This document shows, piece after piece, positions 1 to 8,025 of a DNA stretch of 64,000 nucleotides; the first letter of the stretch is position 1, and every line of letters starts with the position of its first letter. Location of the stretch: assembly GCA_964577365.1 (NCBI GenBank), contig CAZNYP010000003.1:9563-73562 (forward strand), read 5' to 3'. The translations under genes were made by a program, and so were the position numbers. The notes under the pieces are model-generated. The model worked only from the letters and a program-made list of their open reading frames with translations. It made no database searches and had not been told where the DNA came from. The stretch comes from JAGOVB01 sp964577365 (lineage in GTDB: Bacteria; Patescibacteriota; Minisyncoccia; Phycocordibacterales; PALSA-1337).

Positions 1-1
1 C

Positions 2-415
2 GCATATCTTGCAGGACCTATCGTGGGACTTGGTACGACAGTTGCCATCCTCTTTCATGAAATGGTGCAGGAAATAGCCGAATATTTTATCCTCCGTGAA
101 GCAGGATACGGTGTGCGCGAGGCACTCGTGAGAAACTTTATTGTATCAGGCTCTATATTTATCGGTATTTTTGCCTCACTATTTTTTACTCATATCGAAG
201 AGTTCGAAGGACCACTCCTCGCCTTTGCTGCTGGAGGTTTTCTCTACATCATTTTCCGCGACCTCTTGCCGAGTATATATGTGTCTATAAAAAAGAGTGG
301 CACATTTCTCCCCTTCCTCATCGCTGCGCTACTAGGTATTGCTATTATGTATGGAGTGACGCATACTTTACCTCATGAACATGAAGCAATACAGCAAAAA
401 GGCATTAACCACTGA
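2..415 (+). CDS. ZIP-family metal transporter, C-terminal part (5' end outside window)
   Basis: This is the C-terminal half of a membrane protein whose frame is open to the window edge, so the start lies upstream. The metal-site helix HEMVQEIAEY resembles the HExPHE(x)GD helix of ZIP transporters, and the segment AGGFLYIIFRDLLP matches the penultimate ZIP helix. Three or four hydrophobic helices are visible, and the C-terminus ends in a short His-containing tail (HTLPHEHEAIQQ). ZIP proteins import divalent metals such as Zn or Fe into the cytoplasm; the substrate here is unknown. The last 41 bp overlap the next gene, which suggests co-transcription and translational coupling. Confidence 0.75.
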   Translation, partial: AYLAGPIVGLGTTVAILFHEMVQEIAEYFILREAGYGVREALVRNFIVSGSIFIGIFASLFFTHIEEFEGPLLAFAAGGFLYIIFRDLLPSIYVSIKKSGTFLPFLIAALLGIAIMYGVTHTLPHEHEAIQQKGINH

Positions 416-713
416 TTACGCAACTTACAACGATTTCCATACAGGTGATGCTAGCGCGCGACTCGACTACGCAACTATTGGACTAGTGACCGAGTCAGCA
501 AAAATTTTAAACATTATAAAAAAGACAAAGAAAAATCTTAGCCCACTGGATAAGAAAGTTGTTTTAGAAGAACTTGGAGATCTGCTTTGGTATTTAAATT
601 TAACAATCGATGAACTAGATCTAACATTCGACGATGTTATGGAAGAAAACATTTCAAAAATAACCAAGAAATACCTTTCAAACGGAAAAAACAAACTCGT
701 AAGGGGAAAATAA
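375..713 (+). CDS. MazG-like nucleotide pyrophosphohydrolase family protein
   Basis: A 112-residue all-alpha protein carrying the MazG-type motif EELGDLLWYL (residues 65-74), preceded by a GLVTESAKI helix that supplies the upstream acidic residue. Members of this superfamily hydrolyse (d)NTPs to monophosphate and pyrophosphate and act as house-cleaning enzymes. The length fits single-domain MazG-like proteins. The start overlaps the upstream ZIP gene by 41 bp; an alternative ATG two codons in (381) is equally possible. The substrate cannot be read from sequence. Confidence 0.75.
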   Translation: MNMKQYSKKALTTDYATYNDFHTGDASARLDYATIGLVTESAKILNIIKKTKKNLSPLDKKVVLEELGDLLWYLNLTIDELDLTFDDVMEENISKITKKYLSNGKNKLVRGK

Positions 714-726
714 TATAAAAACGAAA

Positions 727-750
727 GAGTCGTCCATAAATGGACGACTC
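727..750 (-). terminator. Intrinsic terminator hairpin
   Basis: A perfect 10-bp stem (727-736 with 741-750) with a 4-nt loop. On the minus strand it is followed by a T-rich tract (TTTCGTTTTT). The plus side has no T-run, so it serves the minus-strand unit. Confidence 0.6.
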
Positions 751-857
751 GCGAAAGAAACAAAAGAACAGGGGTGGCACACAAACTAAAGAGCTTGTGT
801 ACCGAGGGAGGATGAAAGCCGGGCAATCATCCGAGAAGACAACGAACCCCGAGCCGG
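727..857 (-). ncRNA. Candidate minus-strand structured RNA or decayed small gene
   Basis: The 196-bp space between two plus-strand genes holds a complete minus-strand transcription unit. A promoter reads TTGATT (885-890), 17 bp, TATATT (862-867), so transcription should start near 855. The unit ends at a perfect 10-bp hairpin (727-750) followed on the minus strand by TTTCGTTTTT. In between, two more short stems can form: 6 bp ggatga/tcatcc and 6 bp acacaa/ttgtgt. The only minus-strand frame starting inside is about 14 codons. It may be a small RNA or the remnant of one of the hairpin-capped accessory genes seen elsewhere in the window. No known RNA family was recognised. Confidence 0.45.
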
Positions 858-874
858 TATTAATATAGCAGATT

Positions 875-909
875 TTGAGATATAAATCAAGTGCTGTATA
901 CTTACTTTT
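875..909 (+). promoter_or_regulatory. Promoter of the carboxypeptidase gene, leaderless type
   Basis: TTGAGA (875-880), 16 bp, TATACT (897-902), then 7 nt to the ATG at 910. Transcription would start at or next to the A of the ATG. The -35 area overlaps the promoter of the opposite-strand RNA candidate. Confidence 0.55.
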
Positions 910-1764
910 ATGAAAAATGCATTGATCGTGTTTGTCCTCATCACGGTAATTGGGTTCGGAGCACTAGGTCGTTATACATACAAGACGTATGCCGAGCTCA
1001 AAACGACAAAAGCCACTCTCGCACAGACCACCCTCACCTATGAGGAGCAGGTGGAGCAACTCAGGAAAGATAATGAGGAGCTAGCCAACAATCTAGAAGA
1101 AGAAAAGGATCGCAATGAGGATTTTGAGGATCAGATCGATGATATCGAGGACGCAGTCGGAGATCTCGAAAAGCTGAAAAAACTCGACAAAGAACTACTG
1201 CAAAAGTATTCAAAAATATACTTCTTGAACGAACACTACGTACCGAAGAAAATCGAGGACATTCCCGAGTCTTATGTGCTCGCTGGGCGATCACCACAAC
1301 AGTTCCATGCGAGTGCACTCCCTTTTCTCATCGACATGTTTGATGCAGCAAAAGAGGATGGTATCGATCTAAAGGTAGTCTCTTCGTACCGATCGTTCAA
1401 CACTCAGGCCATTGTAAAAGCACGACATCTCACAGTATATGGTACTGGAGCAAACAAATTTTCAGCGGATCAGGGATACTCAGAGCACCAGCTGGGCACC
1501 ACCCTCGACCTCACCACCCCAAAGCTCGGTGCTGACTTTGATCGTATAGACCTGGAACCTGCATACAAATGGCTCCAGGAACACGCTCATCTCTACGGTT
1601 TTGTCCTCTCATATCCAAAAGGAAATGCATACTATATATTTGAACCATGGCACTGGAGATTTGTCGGTGTATCGCTTGCAAAAAGACTTCACCGTGACGG
1701 CAAGAACTTTTATGACGCAGACCAGCGCACCATCGACAGTTACCTCATAAAAATATTTGACTAG
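910..1764 (+). CDS. Membrane-anchored D-Ala-D-Ala/LD-carboxypeptidase, M15 (VanY/LdcB) family
   Basis: A 284-residue extracytoplasmic peptidase that should trim peptidoglycan stem peptides. Residues 5-24 form an N-terminal membrane anchor, about 27-100 are a charged coiled coil, and about 115-270 are the M15 domain. The zinc-enzyme motifs are intact: SSYRS (158-162), SEHQLGTTLD (191-200, ligands His193 and Asp200) and EPWHWR (245-250, ligand His248). The coiled coil probably holds the catalytic domain away from the membrane. The start is fixed by a -10 box 7 nt upstream. The stop overlaps the convergent peroxiredoxin gene by 4 bp. Confidence 0.88.
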   Translation: MKNALIVFVLITVIGFGALGRYTYKTYAELKTTKATLAQTTLTYEEQVEQLRKDNEELANNLEEEKDRNEDFEDQIDDIEDAVGDLEKLKKLDKELLQKYSKIYFLNEHYVPKKIEDIPESYVLAGRSPQQFHASALPFLIDMFDAAKEDGIDLKVVSSYRSFNTQAIVKARHLTVYGTGANKFSADQGYSEHQLGTTLDLTTPKLGADFDRIDLEPAYKWLQEHAHLYGFVLSYPKGNAYYIFEPWHWRFVGVSLAKRLHRDGKNFYDADQRTIDSYLIKIFD

Positions 1765-2180
1765 AGATCTTTTAGGATAGTCTCTGCGTGAGTCGCTGGA
1801 TCTACTTTTGGATATGTTTTGGCAATAAAGCCCATCGGATCGATAAGGTATGAGACACGTTTTGTGCCACCATACATAGCAATCACTTCTTTTTTCTTGT
1901 CAGAGAGGAGGGTAAATGGGAGTTCGTATTTTGCTTTGAACTTTTTATGACTTTCTGGCGAGTCAGCTGATACACCGAGTACCTTTATCCCCTTTTTCTC
2001 AAACTCGTCATATCTATCGCGGATGGCGCAGGCTTCTTTTGTACATCCTGGCGTGTCGTCTTTTGGGTAAAAATAAAGGAGCACATGATCTCCGATATAG
2101 TCGGAGAGGCTGTGCGGAGTATTGTTTTCATCTACTAACGTAAAATCTGGCGCAATTGTTTTTTCTTCGAGCATGAACAT
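1761..2180 (-). CDS. bcp: Thiol peroxidase / peroxiredoxin of the BCP-PrxQ type
   Basis: A 139-residue thioredoxin-fold peroxidase that reduces hydrogen peroxide and organic hydroperoxides. The active-site segment FYPKDDTPGCTKEAC contains the peroxidatic Cys46 and a resolving Cys51 five residues later, which is the atypical 2-Cys PrxQ pattern. The length is slightly below the usual 150. The start could also be the third codon, also Met (2174). It is convergent with the carboxypeptidase and sits 6 bp after ung in a minus-strand run, hinting at a small stress or repair cluster. Confidence 0.92.
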   Translation of the reverse strand: MFMLEEKTIAPDFTLVDENNTPHSLSDYIGDHVLLYFYPKDDTPGCTKEACAIRDRYDEFEKKGIKVLGVSADSPESHKKFKAKYELPFTLLSDKKKEVIAMYGGTKRVSYLIDPMGFIAKTYPKVDPATHAETILKDL

Positions 2181-2186
2181 ATTGTA

Positions 2187-2834
2187 TCATGACCAGTCTA
2201 TTGCCTTTTTGAGATATGCATTGGCTTTGCTAAAAGGTTTTGAGCCAAAAAATCCATTGTAGGCAGAAAATGGTGAGGGGTGTGCCGACTCGATGACGAG
2301 ATGCTTGCCCCTGTCGATGATCCTGCCTTTTTCCCTCGCATAGTTACCCCAGAGAATAAATACGAGACCCTCTCGTCTGTCTGAGAGCTCTTGGATAGCC
2401 CTCGTCGTGAATTCTTCCCAGCCTTTTTTCTGGTGTGATGCAGGACTATTTGCTCGTACAGTGAGCACTGCATTTAAAAGTAGCACTCCTTGTTTGGCCC
2501 AGCGAGTGAGATCTCCGTCTGGCACAGGATCATAGCCGAGGTCTGATTTTATTTCTTTAAAAATATTTTGTAGTGAGGGAGGGAGACGCATACCACTCTT
2601 TACCGCAAAAGAAAGACCATTTGCCTGTCCCTCTCCATGGTACGGATCCTGACCGAGTATGACCACACGTACATCATCAAATGGACACATATCAAAAGCT
2701 CGAAATATATCCTTTGGTTTGGGATATACTGTCGTCGCCACGTACTCCCCTTTTACAAATCGAGAAAGCTCTTTGAAATAAGCTTTCTCTGATTCGTTTG
2801 AGAGGACCTTTTTCCAAGATGCCTCAATATTCAT
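2187..2834 (-). CDS. ung: Uracil-DNA glycosylase, family 1
   Basis: A 215-residue enzyme that removes uracil from DNA to start base excision repair. The water-activating motif GQDPYHG (61-67, Asp63) and the C-terminal motif HPSPFSAYNGFFG with the catalytic His are both present, as is the LLLNAVLTV strand of the uracil pocket. A GTG at 2849 would overlap the upstream gene; the ATG at 2834 is preferred because an AAGGAG lies about 14 nt before it and the product then matches the usual family N-terminus. Confidence 0.95.
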   Translation of the reverse strand: MNIEASWKKVLSNESEKAYFKELSRFVKGEYVATTVYPKPKDIFRAFDMCPFDDVRVVILGQDPYHGEGQANGLSFAVKSGMRLPPSLQNIFKEIKSDLGYDPVPDGDLTRWAKQGVLLLNAVLTVRANSPASHQKKGWEEFTTRAIQELSDRREGLVFILWGNYAREKGRIIDRGKHLVIESAHPSPFSAYNGFFGSKPFSKANAYLKKAIDWS

Positions 2835-2839
2835 AACTC

Positions 2840-3034
2840 TTATGCACACTCCTTGCAGTCTTTCTTGTGAGTGAAGACAAGAACAAGAGCAGATATACCA
2901 ACGAGGATATATACGATCTGTGCTAGTGTCGGACCCAAATATGTGACCACATCACCTACTCCGACGCCAACGAGGAGCCAGTTGAGGCCACCGATAACGA
3001 CGAGAATAAATGCAATTTTATGTAAAATTTTCAT
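2840..3034 (-). CDS. DUF378 small membrane protein
   Basis: A 64-residue protein with two hydrophobic helices and the DUF378 pattern KIAFILVVIGGLNWLLVG followed by a Val/Leu-rich second helix. The C-terminus has two cysteines (CKECA). DUF378 proteins are common in CPR and other bacteria and have no assigned function. It lies 5 bp upstream of ung on the same strand. Confidence 0.85.
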   Translation of the reverse strand: MKILHKIAFILVVIGGLNWLLVGVGVGDVVTYLGPTLAQIVYILVGISALVLVFTHKKDCKECA

Positions 3035-3069
3035 ATAAATAATTATTTACTCACCCCTACAGTATATCA

Positions 3070-4149
3070 CTAGTGATGATGGTGCGTATGCACACCCGGT
3101 CTGGCCCTCACCACAAAAACAGAGATGAGTGTTGTGATAGGAACAGCGAGAATGAGGCCGATAGATCCTACAAGTGTTCGGACGAGCTCTGCAGAAAAGA
3201 TTTCTTTGTTTATGACGACGAGTGGATCCATCGTGGTCTGGTAGAACAACAAGAGGAGCGGGAGCGAGACACCGACGTATGCGATGGCGAGCGTATTTAT
3301 GAGTGCGCCGATATGCTCTCGCCCGATTCGTAGTACCCGTTTATACAGATATCGTTTGCTGACCTTTGGATCGATATTGAGGAGTTCCTCTACTGATATG
3401 GCCTGACCGATCGCAACATCATAGAGCACACCAAGTAGTCCGATCATGATTCCACCCAAAAGGAGCCCAAGAAAATCGATACGACCCTCGGTACTGATAT
3501 TGAGATATATTGCTTCATCACTTTCAAACCCGGTTAGATTTGCTGTATGCACTACGATATGCGCAAGTAGTCCGGTCACGAGGACAGTCATGATCATGCC
3601 GATCACGGCCGCGGAGGTCGTGCGATTGAACCCATGCGTGATATACGAACCGAGTATGATGATGAGTGACGATACTCCGACTGTGAGCCATATTGGCGAC
3701 AAACCATTTAGTATTCCCGGTAGCAATACATACGAGATGAGGATGAGACTACCCGCGAGACTGAGGAGCCCACGCACACCCTGCATACCACCAAAGATAA
3801 CTACGAGCACCAAAAAAGCGATAGACAGATACAGTACAGTGTCGAGTCGATATGGATCACGCAAAGTAAATATATCTCTGCCATCCTCGCTACGAGTCAC
3901 CTTTAGTATATATGCCTTATCGCCTTTTTTGAGCTGTACATAATCATTTTCTATTTCGATACTTTTACCAGAAAGATCGCCACTCAGGAATTCTACCCGT
4001 ATCGTCTGCGTAGGACTCTCACCGAGACCTGGTACGGTACGAATACTTTCCGAAATCACTTCGGTCACCCGAGCTTTGTAGTTCTTTTCAGTATCAGCAG
4101 ATGAAATGCACGGTACAAAGAGTACCAGTATGATCCAGAAAAATTTCAT
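3070..4149 (-). CDS. YibE/F-like multi-pass membrane protein
   Basis: A 359-residue protein with a signal peptide (1-18), an extracytoplasmic beta-rich domain (about 20-105) and then seven or eight membrane helices. The helical part, with motifs like GMQGVRGLLSLAG and GGIMIGLLGVLYDVAIGQA, matches the YibE/F family, whose biochemical role is unknown although transport has been suggested. The product ends in a His-rich tail (HTHHHH), which could bind metal. An in-frame Met two codons upstream is possible; the start chosen gives the standard signal peptide. Confidence 0.82.
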   Translation of the reverse strand: MKFFWIILVLFVPCISSADTEKNYKARVTEVISESIRTVPGLGESPTQTIRVEFLSGDLSGKSIEIENDYVQLKKGDKAYILKVTRSEDGRDIFTLRDPYRLDTVLYLSIAFLVLVVIFGGMQGVRGLLSLAGSLILISYVLLPGILNGLSPIWLTVGVSSLIIILGSYITHGFNRTTSAAVIGMIMTVLVTGLLAHIVVHTANLTGFESDEAIYLNISTEGRIDFLGLLLGGIMIGLLGVLYDVAIGQAISVEELLNIDPKVSKRYLYKRVLRIGREHIGALINTLAIAYVGVSLPLLLLFYQTTMDPLVVINKEIFSAELVRTLVGSIGLILAVPITTLISVFVVRARPGVHTHHHH

Positions 4150-4166
4150 GCACACATTATACCAGA

Positions 4167-4604
4167 CTACCGCACTGCCTGGATCTCCCCCTGGAGCTCG
4201 CCCTGTGCAGAGACTACAATGCGGTTTGCAGCATTGAGGCTGATGCTATATCCAGTCTCATAGTCGCCTGGAGTATAGTGTGCAGTCTCTATACCTGGGT
4301 CAAATGGCAATGCAGATATATAGTCTGGCACGAGGCACGGGCCGATATCAGCCTGGGCGGTACTAATGTTTTTTGGTAGAGCTTCTATCACCACATCACA
4401 ATCAAAATTCCCCTGATGTTCCGACATATTTTGAGCTATTGCATTTGCGATAGCACTCACGTTTGCCACACGCTGTGAGTCACGAGCGATTTTGAACTGA
4501 CGAGTAGGGTTTACCGCAACCAGTACTGCCGCAGACAGTACAGCAATGATGCCGATGACGATAAGCACTTCGAGTAATGTGAATCCTTTGTCTTTTTTAT
4601 ACAT
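4167..4604 (-). CDS. Type IV pilin / major pseudopilin-like protein
   Basis: A 145-residue prepilin. The leader MYKKDKG is followed by FTLLEVLIVIGIIAVLSAA, the canonical class III cleavage site (Gly7/Phe8) with Glu at mature position 5 for assembly and N-methylation. The helix continues through NPTRQFKIARDSQR, a pattern common in CPR and GspG-like pilins. Two cysteines in the globular part (DCDV and GPCL) could form a disulfide. It is last in the pilus cluster and has the most standard N-terminus, so it is the best candidate for the major subunit. Confidence 0.88.
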   Translation of the reverse strand: MYKKDKGFTLLEVLIVIGIIAVLSAAVLVAVNPTRQFKIARDSQRVANVSAIANAIAQNMSEHQGNFDCDVVIEALPKNISTAQADIGPCLVPDYISALPFDPGIETAHYTPGDYETGYSISLNAANRIVVSAQGELQGEIQAVR

Positions 4605-4682
4605 TATTTTTATTTTAATTAATAATGCATTCAGTATAGAAAATGAGTGATAAATTTTTGATAAAAAAAGAATAACAACTTT

Positions 4683-5003
4683 CTAAATTTTTGTACTCGT
4701 AGCATACCAAAAATGGCTATTTGTCGTCGTTGCCTCGAGTATTTCCCCAGTCTTTCCCCAACAGGTTCCCACATGACTGGAATATTGAAAACTTTCCTCA
4801 CCAATTCCTGAAATGTATAGGTCATGTGCGCGCTCGATGCACTCGAGAGACAAGTTTGCGAGTGTGATACGTTCTCTATCATAAAAGTCTTTATATATGA
4901 GGGCGGTGGTCCACGCAGAATGAAGCGAGATCATCGTGCTTATGATGACGATGCACCATATGAGCATGCTAAATGCGATAAATCCTTTATTTTTTGTATT
5001 CAT
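4683..5003 (-). CDS. Minor pilin-like protein
   Basis: A 106-residue protein with a short basic leader ending in Gly (MNTKNKG) and then a hydrophobic helix (FIAFSMLIWCIVIISTM), the architecture of type IV minor pilins. The mature position-5 Glu is replaced by Ser, a pattern known for pilins that initiate or cap assembly. The remainder has two cysteines (LECI and GTCW). The start is placed at the internal Met three codons into the longer frame to give a normal leader. It overlaps the upstream small pseudopilin by 17 bp. Confidence 0.65.
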   Translation of the reverse strand: MNTKNKGFIAFSMLIWCIVIISTMISLHSAWTTALIYKDFYDRERITLANLSLECIERAHDLYISGIGEESFQYSSHVGTCWGKTGEILEATTTNSHFWYATSTKI

Positions 5004-5145
5004 ATATGACATTGTCTATATCGAGCATGCCTTGCTTTTGCATATCAAAAACGGTGGGGACGACGAATCCCACAAATATTCCAAGTAATGCAATGTACAT
5101 AGTGAGTTCAATGAGCATATGAAAAATGAATACTTTGTACCCCAC
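4987..5145 (-). CDS. Very short pseudopilin-like membrane peptide
   Basis: A frame of about 52 residues starting at GTG 5145 gives MGYKVFIFH followed by MLIELTMYIALLGIFVGFVV, a prepilin-like helix with the LIEL core. Gly at the cleavage position is absent, so processing by a canonical prepilin peptidase is uncertain. Its 5' part lies inside the end of the propeller-pilin gene in another frame, and its 3' end overlaps the next minor pilin. Start codon and length are tentative (an ATG at 5118 would give 43 residues). Its position between two pilin genes supports it being real. Confidence 0.5.
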   Translation of the reverse strand: MGYKVFIFHMLIELTMYIALLGIFVGFVVPTVFDMQKQGMLDIDNVIYEYKK

Positions 5146-6148
5146 TACGCAGGCCGACGATGAGCGTATTTTTGTCACATGCGAGTGACACAGGAGTATC
5201 TGGAAGTGAAATATTGTATAGATGTGTAAAAGGTTTTTTCCAGACCTGCAGATCTTTTGCAGCTACAAAGAGTAGGTCTCCACTGGATACCAGTCCGTAT
5301 ACTCCAGATCCAATATCGACCGATGTGGAGCCGAGTAGGAATAGCTCGTGATTTGCTTTGCTATTGAACCCCCCTACCGTACGACCAAAATATCTGTCAC
5401 GTACGACCTTCCCCTCCTGCGTCTCCCAGCCAGAGGGTGAAAAATACGAAGTGGTAGTAGCGATCATGTGCAATTGATTTACATTTGAGGCAGCTATATA
5501 TAATGTATTTTCTTTGTATATATCATTTATCTGCGAATCAGTTTCATAAAAAGAAAGTGGGGTGAGATGTCTATTTAAAACAGCGAGCTCTGGACCATAG
5601 GCTTTTTCTGCACCAATGTATACCCGATCATCATGAAAATAGACTGCGTTCCCGGTACTCGCGAACTTGTACGCCCCACTCGTATATGGAACAAATATAT
5701 TTGTAAGATCTATTTTCTGTATCTGCGAGTTCACGCTCGTATTTGCGACATACGCAGTATTGCGCACGATAGCGATGTCACGCAGCCCAGGACCAGTCGT
5801 GAGTGCCGCTTCTACGGCTCCGTCTTTTAAAATATACAGATCCGGATCACTTGGTGTCGTCGTATCTGAGGTAACAAATGTATATCCACCTCTCTGTAGT
5901 GCTGAGGTCACCCCAGACAGCCTGACAAAACTCGACGAGGCCACACTGTGGCGACTATCCAAAAAGCACACATCATCCCCCTCTCTACTTTTGTCCAAGA
6001 CCAGTTTGTTGATCGTAGGGAGTGGATTGTTTTTGATTCTCTGGATGATCATGCGCGAAGCTTCGGAATACGAAAAAGCTACCGACAGGAGCAAAGTCGT
6101 GATAGTGAGCGCGATCACTGCTTCGAGTACAGAGAATCCTTTATACAT
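5108..6148 (-). CDS. Prepilin fused to a propeller-like repeat domain
   Basis: A 346-residue protein that starts as a prepilin (leader MYKG, then FSVLEAVIALTITTLLLSVAF with Glu5) and continues after about residue 90 as roughly 250 residues of short beta-rich repeats such as DLYILKDG, DIAIVRNTAYVANT, NAVYFHDDRVYIGA, GLVSSGDLLFVAA and ACDKNTLIVGLRSG. The repeat style resembles LVIVD/WD-type beta-propellers. I infer a minor pilin displaying a propeller head, possibly at the pilus tip. It overlaps pilC by 8 bp, so it is probably translated with the secretion machinery. Confidence 0.7.
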   Translation of the reverse strand: MYKGFSVLEAVIALTITTLLLSVAFSYSEASRMIIQRIKNNPLPTINKLVLDKSREGDDVCFLDSRHSVASSSFVRLSGVTSALQRGGYTFVTSDTTTPSDPDLYILKDGAVEAALTTGPGLRDIAIVRNTAYVANTSVNSQIQKIDLTNIFVPYTSGAYKFASTGNAVYFHDDRVYIGAEKAYGPELAVLNRHLTPLSFYETDSQINDIYKENTLYIAASNVNQLHMIATTTSYFSPSGWETQEGKVVRDRYFGRTVGGFNSKANHELFLLGSTSVDIGSGVYGLVSSGDLLFVAAKDLQVWKKPFTHLYNISLPDTPVSLACDKNTLIVGLRSGVQSIHFSYAH

Positions 6149-7178
6149 GCTGGGTAATAGAATAAAGCGGAGTAATCATCGAGAAAGAGATAAAGCCGAC
6201 CAGTCCTCCCATGACGAGCATCGAGAGTGGCTCGATCATCGTCGTGATCCGTTTGGTAAGTATTGAGAATTTTTCTCGGTATATCTCTTCTATCTTTTTC
6301 GAGACGAGGGCGAGTTTTCCCGAAGACTCACCGATCATGACCATGTCGATGACTTCGCTCGGGTACATCCGGGCAATGCATTCTGAAAATGTAAGGCCTT
6401 TGGCCACGAGGATCGATGCGTCGAGTAGTTTCTTTTTGAAAACAATAGACGATTCCATCGTAGCGCATTCATAGCAGGCAACATCGAGCCCTATCCCCGA
6501 CTCCATATACGAAGCAAAGCGAGAAAAATGTGTGGTTACTTTTTGATAGAGGTACCAGTCTCTAATGAGAGGAATGTATAGCAAATACTTTTCCAACTTT
6601 TTTCTCCATATCCAGACCATAGAGAAAATCAAAACAATAATAGATATCATCACCCACCAATAATCTCCGAGTGTATTGCTCACAAATATCACAGACCGAG
6701 TTGTGAGTGGTAGTGTCATCTTCATCCCTGTAAACAATGGCATCATTTTGGGAAAAATATACATGACCAAAAACAGCACGATACCAGATGTAGCGAGGAG
6801 GAGGATGCACGGGTACATGAGTGAGGTGAGAATCTTTGCACGGAGTTCTTTTGCAGAATAGAGAGTCTGGGCTATGTCTTCGCATGCCTGACTCATACTC
6901 CCTGTTTTTTCTCCTTGGGCAATACGTGAGACGATGTGCTGATTGATTTTTCGTTCGCTCAGGATCTGCGAGAAGCTTTTTCCATTTTCAAACTCAGGTA
7001 AAATATCTGCGCGCATGATGCGAAGTGCCTGAGCAAGCGTGATATGCGCCGAGAGCAAGTATCCCAATCGGTCATAAAAAGCTGTTTCGGCCAAGTACGC
7101 GTTCGGCTTCTGCCCAATCTGTTTCGCCAGACTGTACAAGTGTGCGCATTTTTTCTGTAAGCGTGATATATGGTTCAT
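6141..7178 (-). CDS. pilC: Type IV pilus/type II secretion inner-membrane platform protein (PilC/GspF)
   Basis: A 345-residue platform protein with two F-type cytoplasmic domains, each followed by membrane helices (about 114-137, 168-190 and 315-335). Motifs such as GEKTGSMSQACEDIA and MIGESSGKLALVSKKIEEIY are the duplicated GE-x-(S/T)G segments of the family. It anchors the assembly ATPase. The given Met start overlaps the ATPase gene by 107 bp; a TTG further in would shorten the overlap, and no ATG occurs before the conserved core. Somewhat shorter than the usual 400 residues. Confidence 0.88.
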   Translation of the reverse strand: MNHISRLQKKCAHLYSLAKQIGQKPNAYLAETAFYDRLGYLLSAHITLAQALRIMRADILPEFENGKSFSQILSERKINQHIVSRIAQGEKTGSMSQACEDIAQTLYSAKELRAKILTSLMYPCILLLATSGIVLFLVMYIFPKMMPLFTGMKMTLPLTTRSVIFVSNTLGDYWWVMISIIVLIFSMVWIWRKKLEKYLLYIPLIRDWYLYQKVTTHFSRFASYMESGIGLDVACYECATMESSIVFKKKLLDASILVAKGLTFSECIARMYPSEVIDMVMIGESSGKLALVSKKIEEIYREKFSILTKRITTMIEPLSMLVMGGLVGFISFSMITPLYSITQHV

Positions 7179-8019
7179 CTTTTATTTTTAATTCATAAAT
7201 AGCGGTGCGACCTTCATAATTTTCACCGACACGTCGCCGTACGAGTCGTTGTGCGAGAGCGATGAGCATCACCGCTCGGAGCTGATAGTCTGCGATACCC
7301 ATATCGATGAGACGATGGTAGACGGCGTCGGCAGACTCGGTGTGAATGGTAGAGAGGACGATGTGTCCGGTGAGTGCTGCATTTACCGCCACCTGGGCCG
7401 TCTCTGTATCGCGAATTTCGCCGATCATAATGACATCCGGATCCTGGCGCAAGATGGCACGCAAACCGCTTGCAAACGTGATATGTCCATGTCGGATCTG
7501 TATCTGACGCACACCGGGTAGTGTGTACTCGACCGGGTCTTCGATGGTCACGATCACTTTTTGTTGCGCGACGAATTGAGAAAGTAATGTATAGAGTGTC
7601 GTCGTCTTTCCTGATCCTGTCGGACCCGAGACGAGGATGAGTCCCCTATCGCGATCAACAATCTTTCTAATATCTGATTCTTCCAGAGTAGAAGAGTCCA
7701 GCGTCTTTTCTTTTTTGCGGAGAAGTCGTAGGACAGAGTTCTGCCCATATATAGTCGGTAGCACCGATGCACGTACATCCACCGTATCTGTTGCCCACCT
7801 GCCGTCTTGTGGTTTGAAATGTTCGTCCACTCGCATCCCTGCGAGGATTTTTATTCGGGCGATGAGCTCGTGATGACGATCGAGTGAATATGTAGTAGCC
7901 GGACACATCACCCCATCGATCCGATAGCGTACATGCACATCGTGTTCATGCGGATCTATATGAATATCCGAAGCACGGGTGATGTATGCGTGATGGATCA
8001 GGGTGTCTATGTCGGGCAT
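7072..8019 (-). CDS. pilB: Minimal PilB/GspE-type assembly ATPase
   Basis: A 315-residue hexameric ATPase that powers pilus extension. Present are the N2 core (RASDIHIDPHEH), Walker A GPTGSGKTTT, the Asp box (VIVTIEDPVEY), Walker B (DVIMIGEIRD) and the His box (GHIVLSTIHT). It lacks the N1 domain that docks to other pilus proteins, and the tetracysteine zinc module normally after ALAQRLVR is missing. ATG 8019 is chosen because TATACT lies 6 nt upstream and the conserved domain begins at once. It is first of the pilus cluster. Confidence 0.88.
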   Translation of the reverse strand: MPDIDTLIHHAYITRASDIHIDPHEHDVHVRYRIDGVMCPATTYSLDRHHELIARIKILAGMRVDEHFKPQDGRWATDTVDVRASVLPTIYGQNSVLRLLRKKEKTLDSSTLEESDIRKIVDRDRGLILVSGPTGSGKTTTLYTLLSQFVAQQKVIVTIEDPVEYTLPGVRQIQIRHGHITFASGLRAILRQDPDVIMIGEIRDTETAQVAVNAALTGHIVLSTIHTESADAVYHRLIDMGIADYQLRAVMLIALAQRLVRRRVGENYEGRTAIYELKIKDEPYITLTEKMRTLVQSGETDWAEAERVLGRNSFL

Positions 8020-8025
8020 AGAGAC

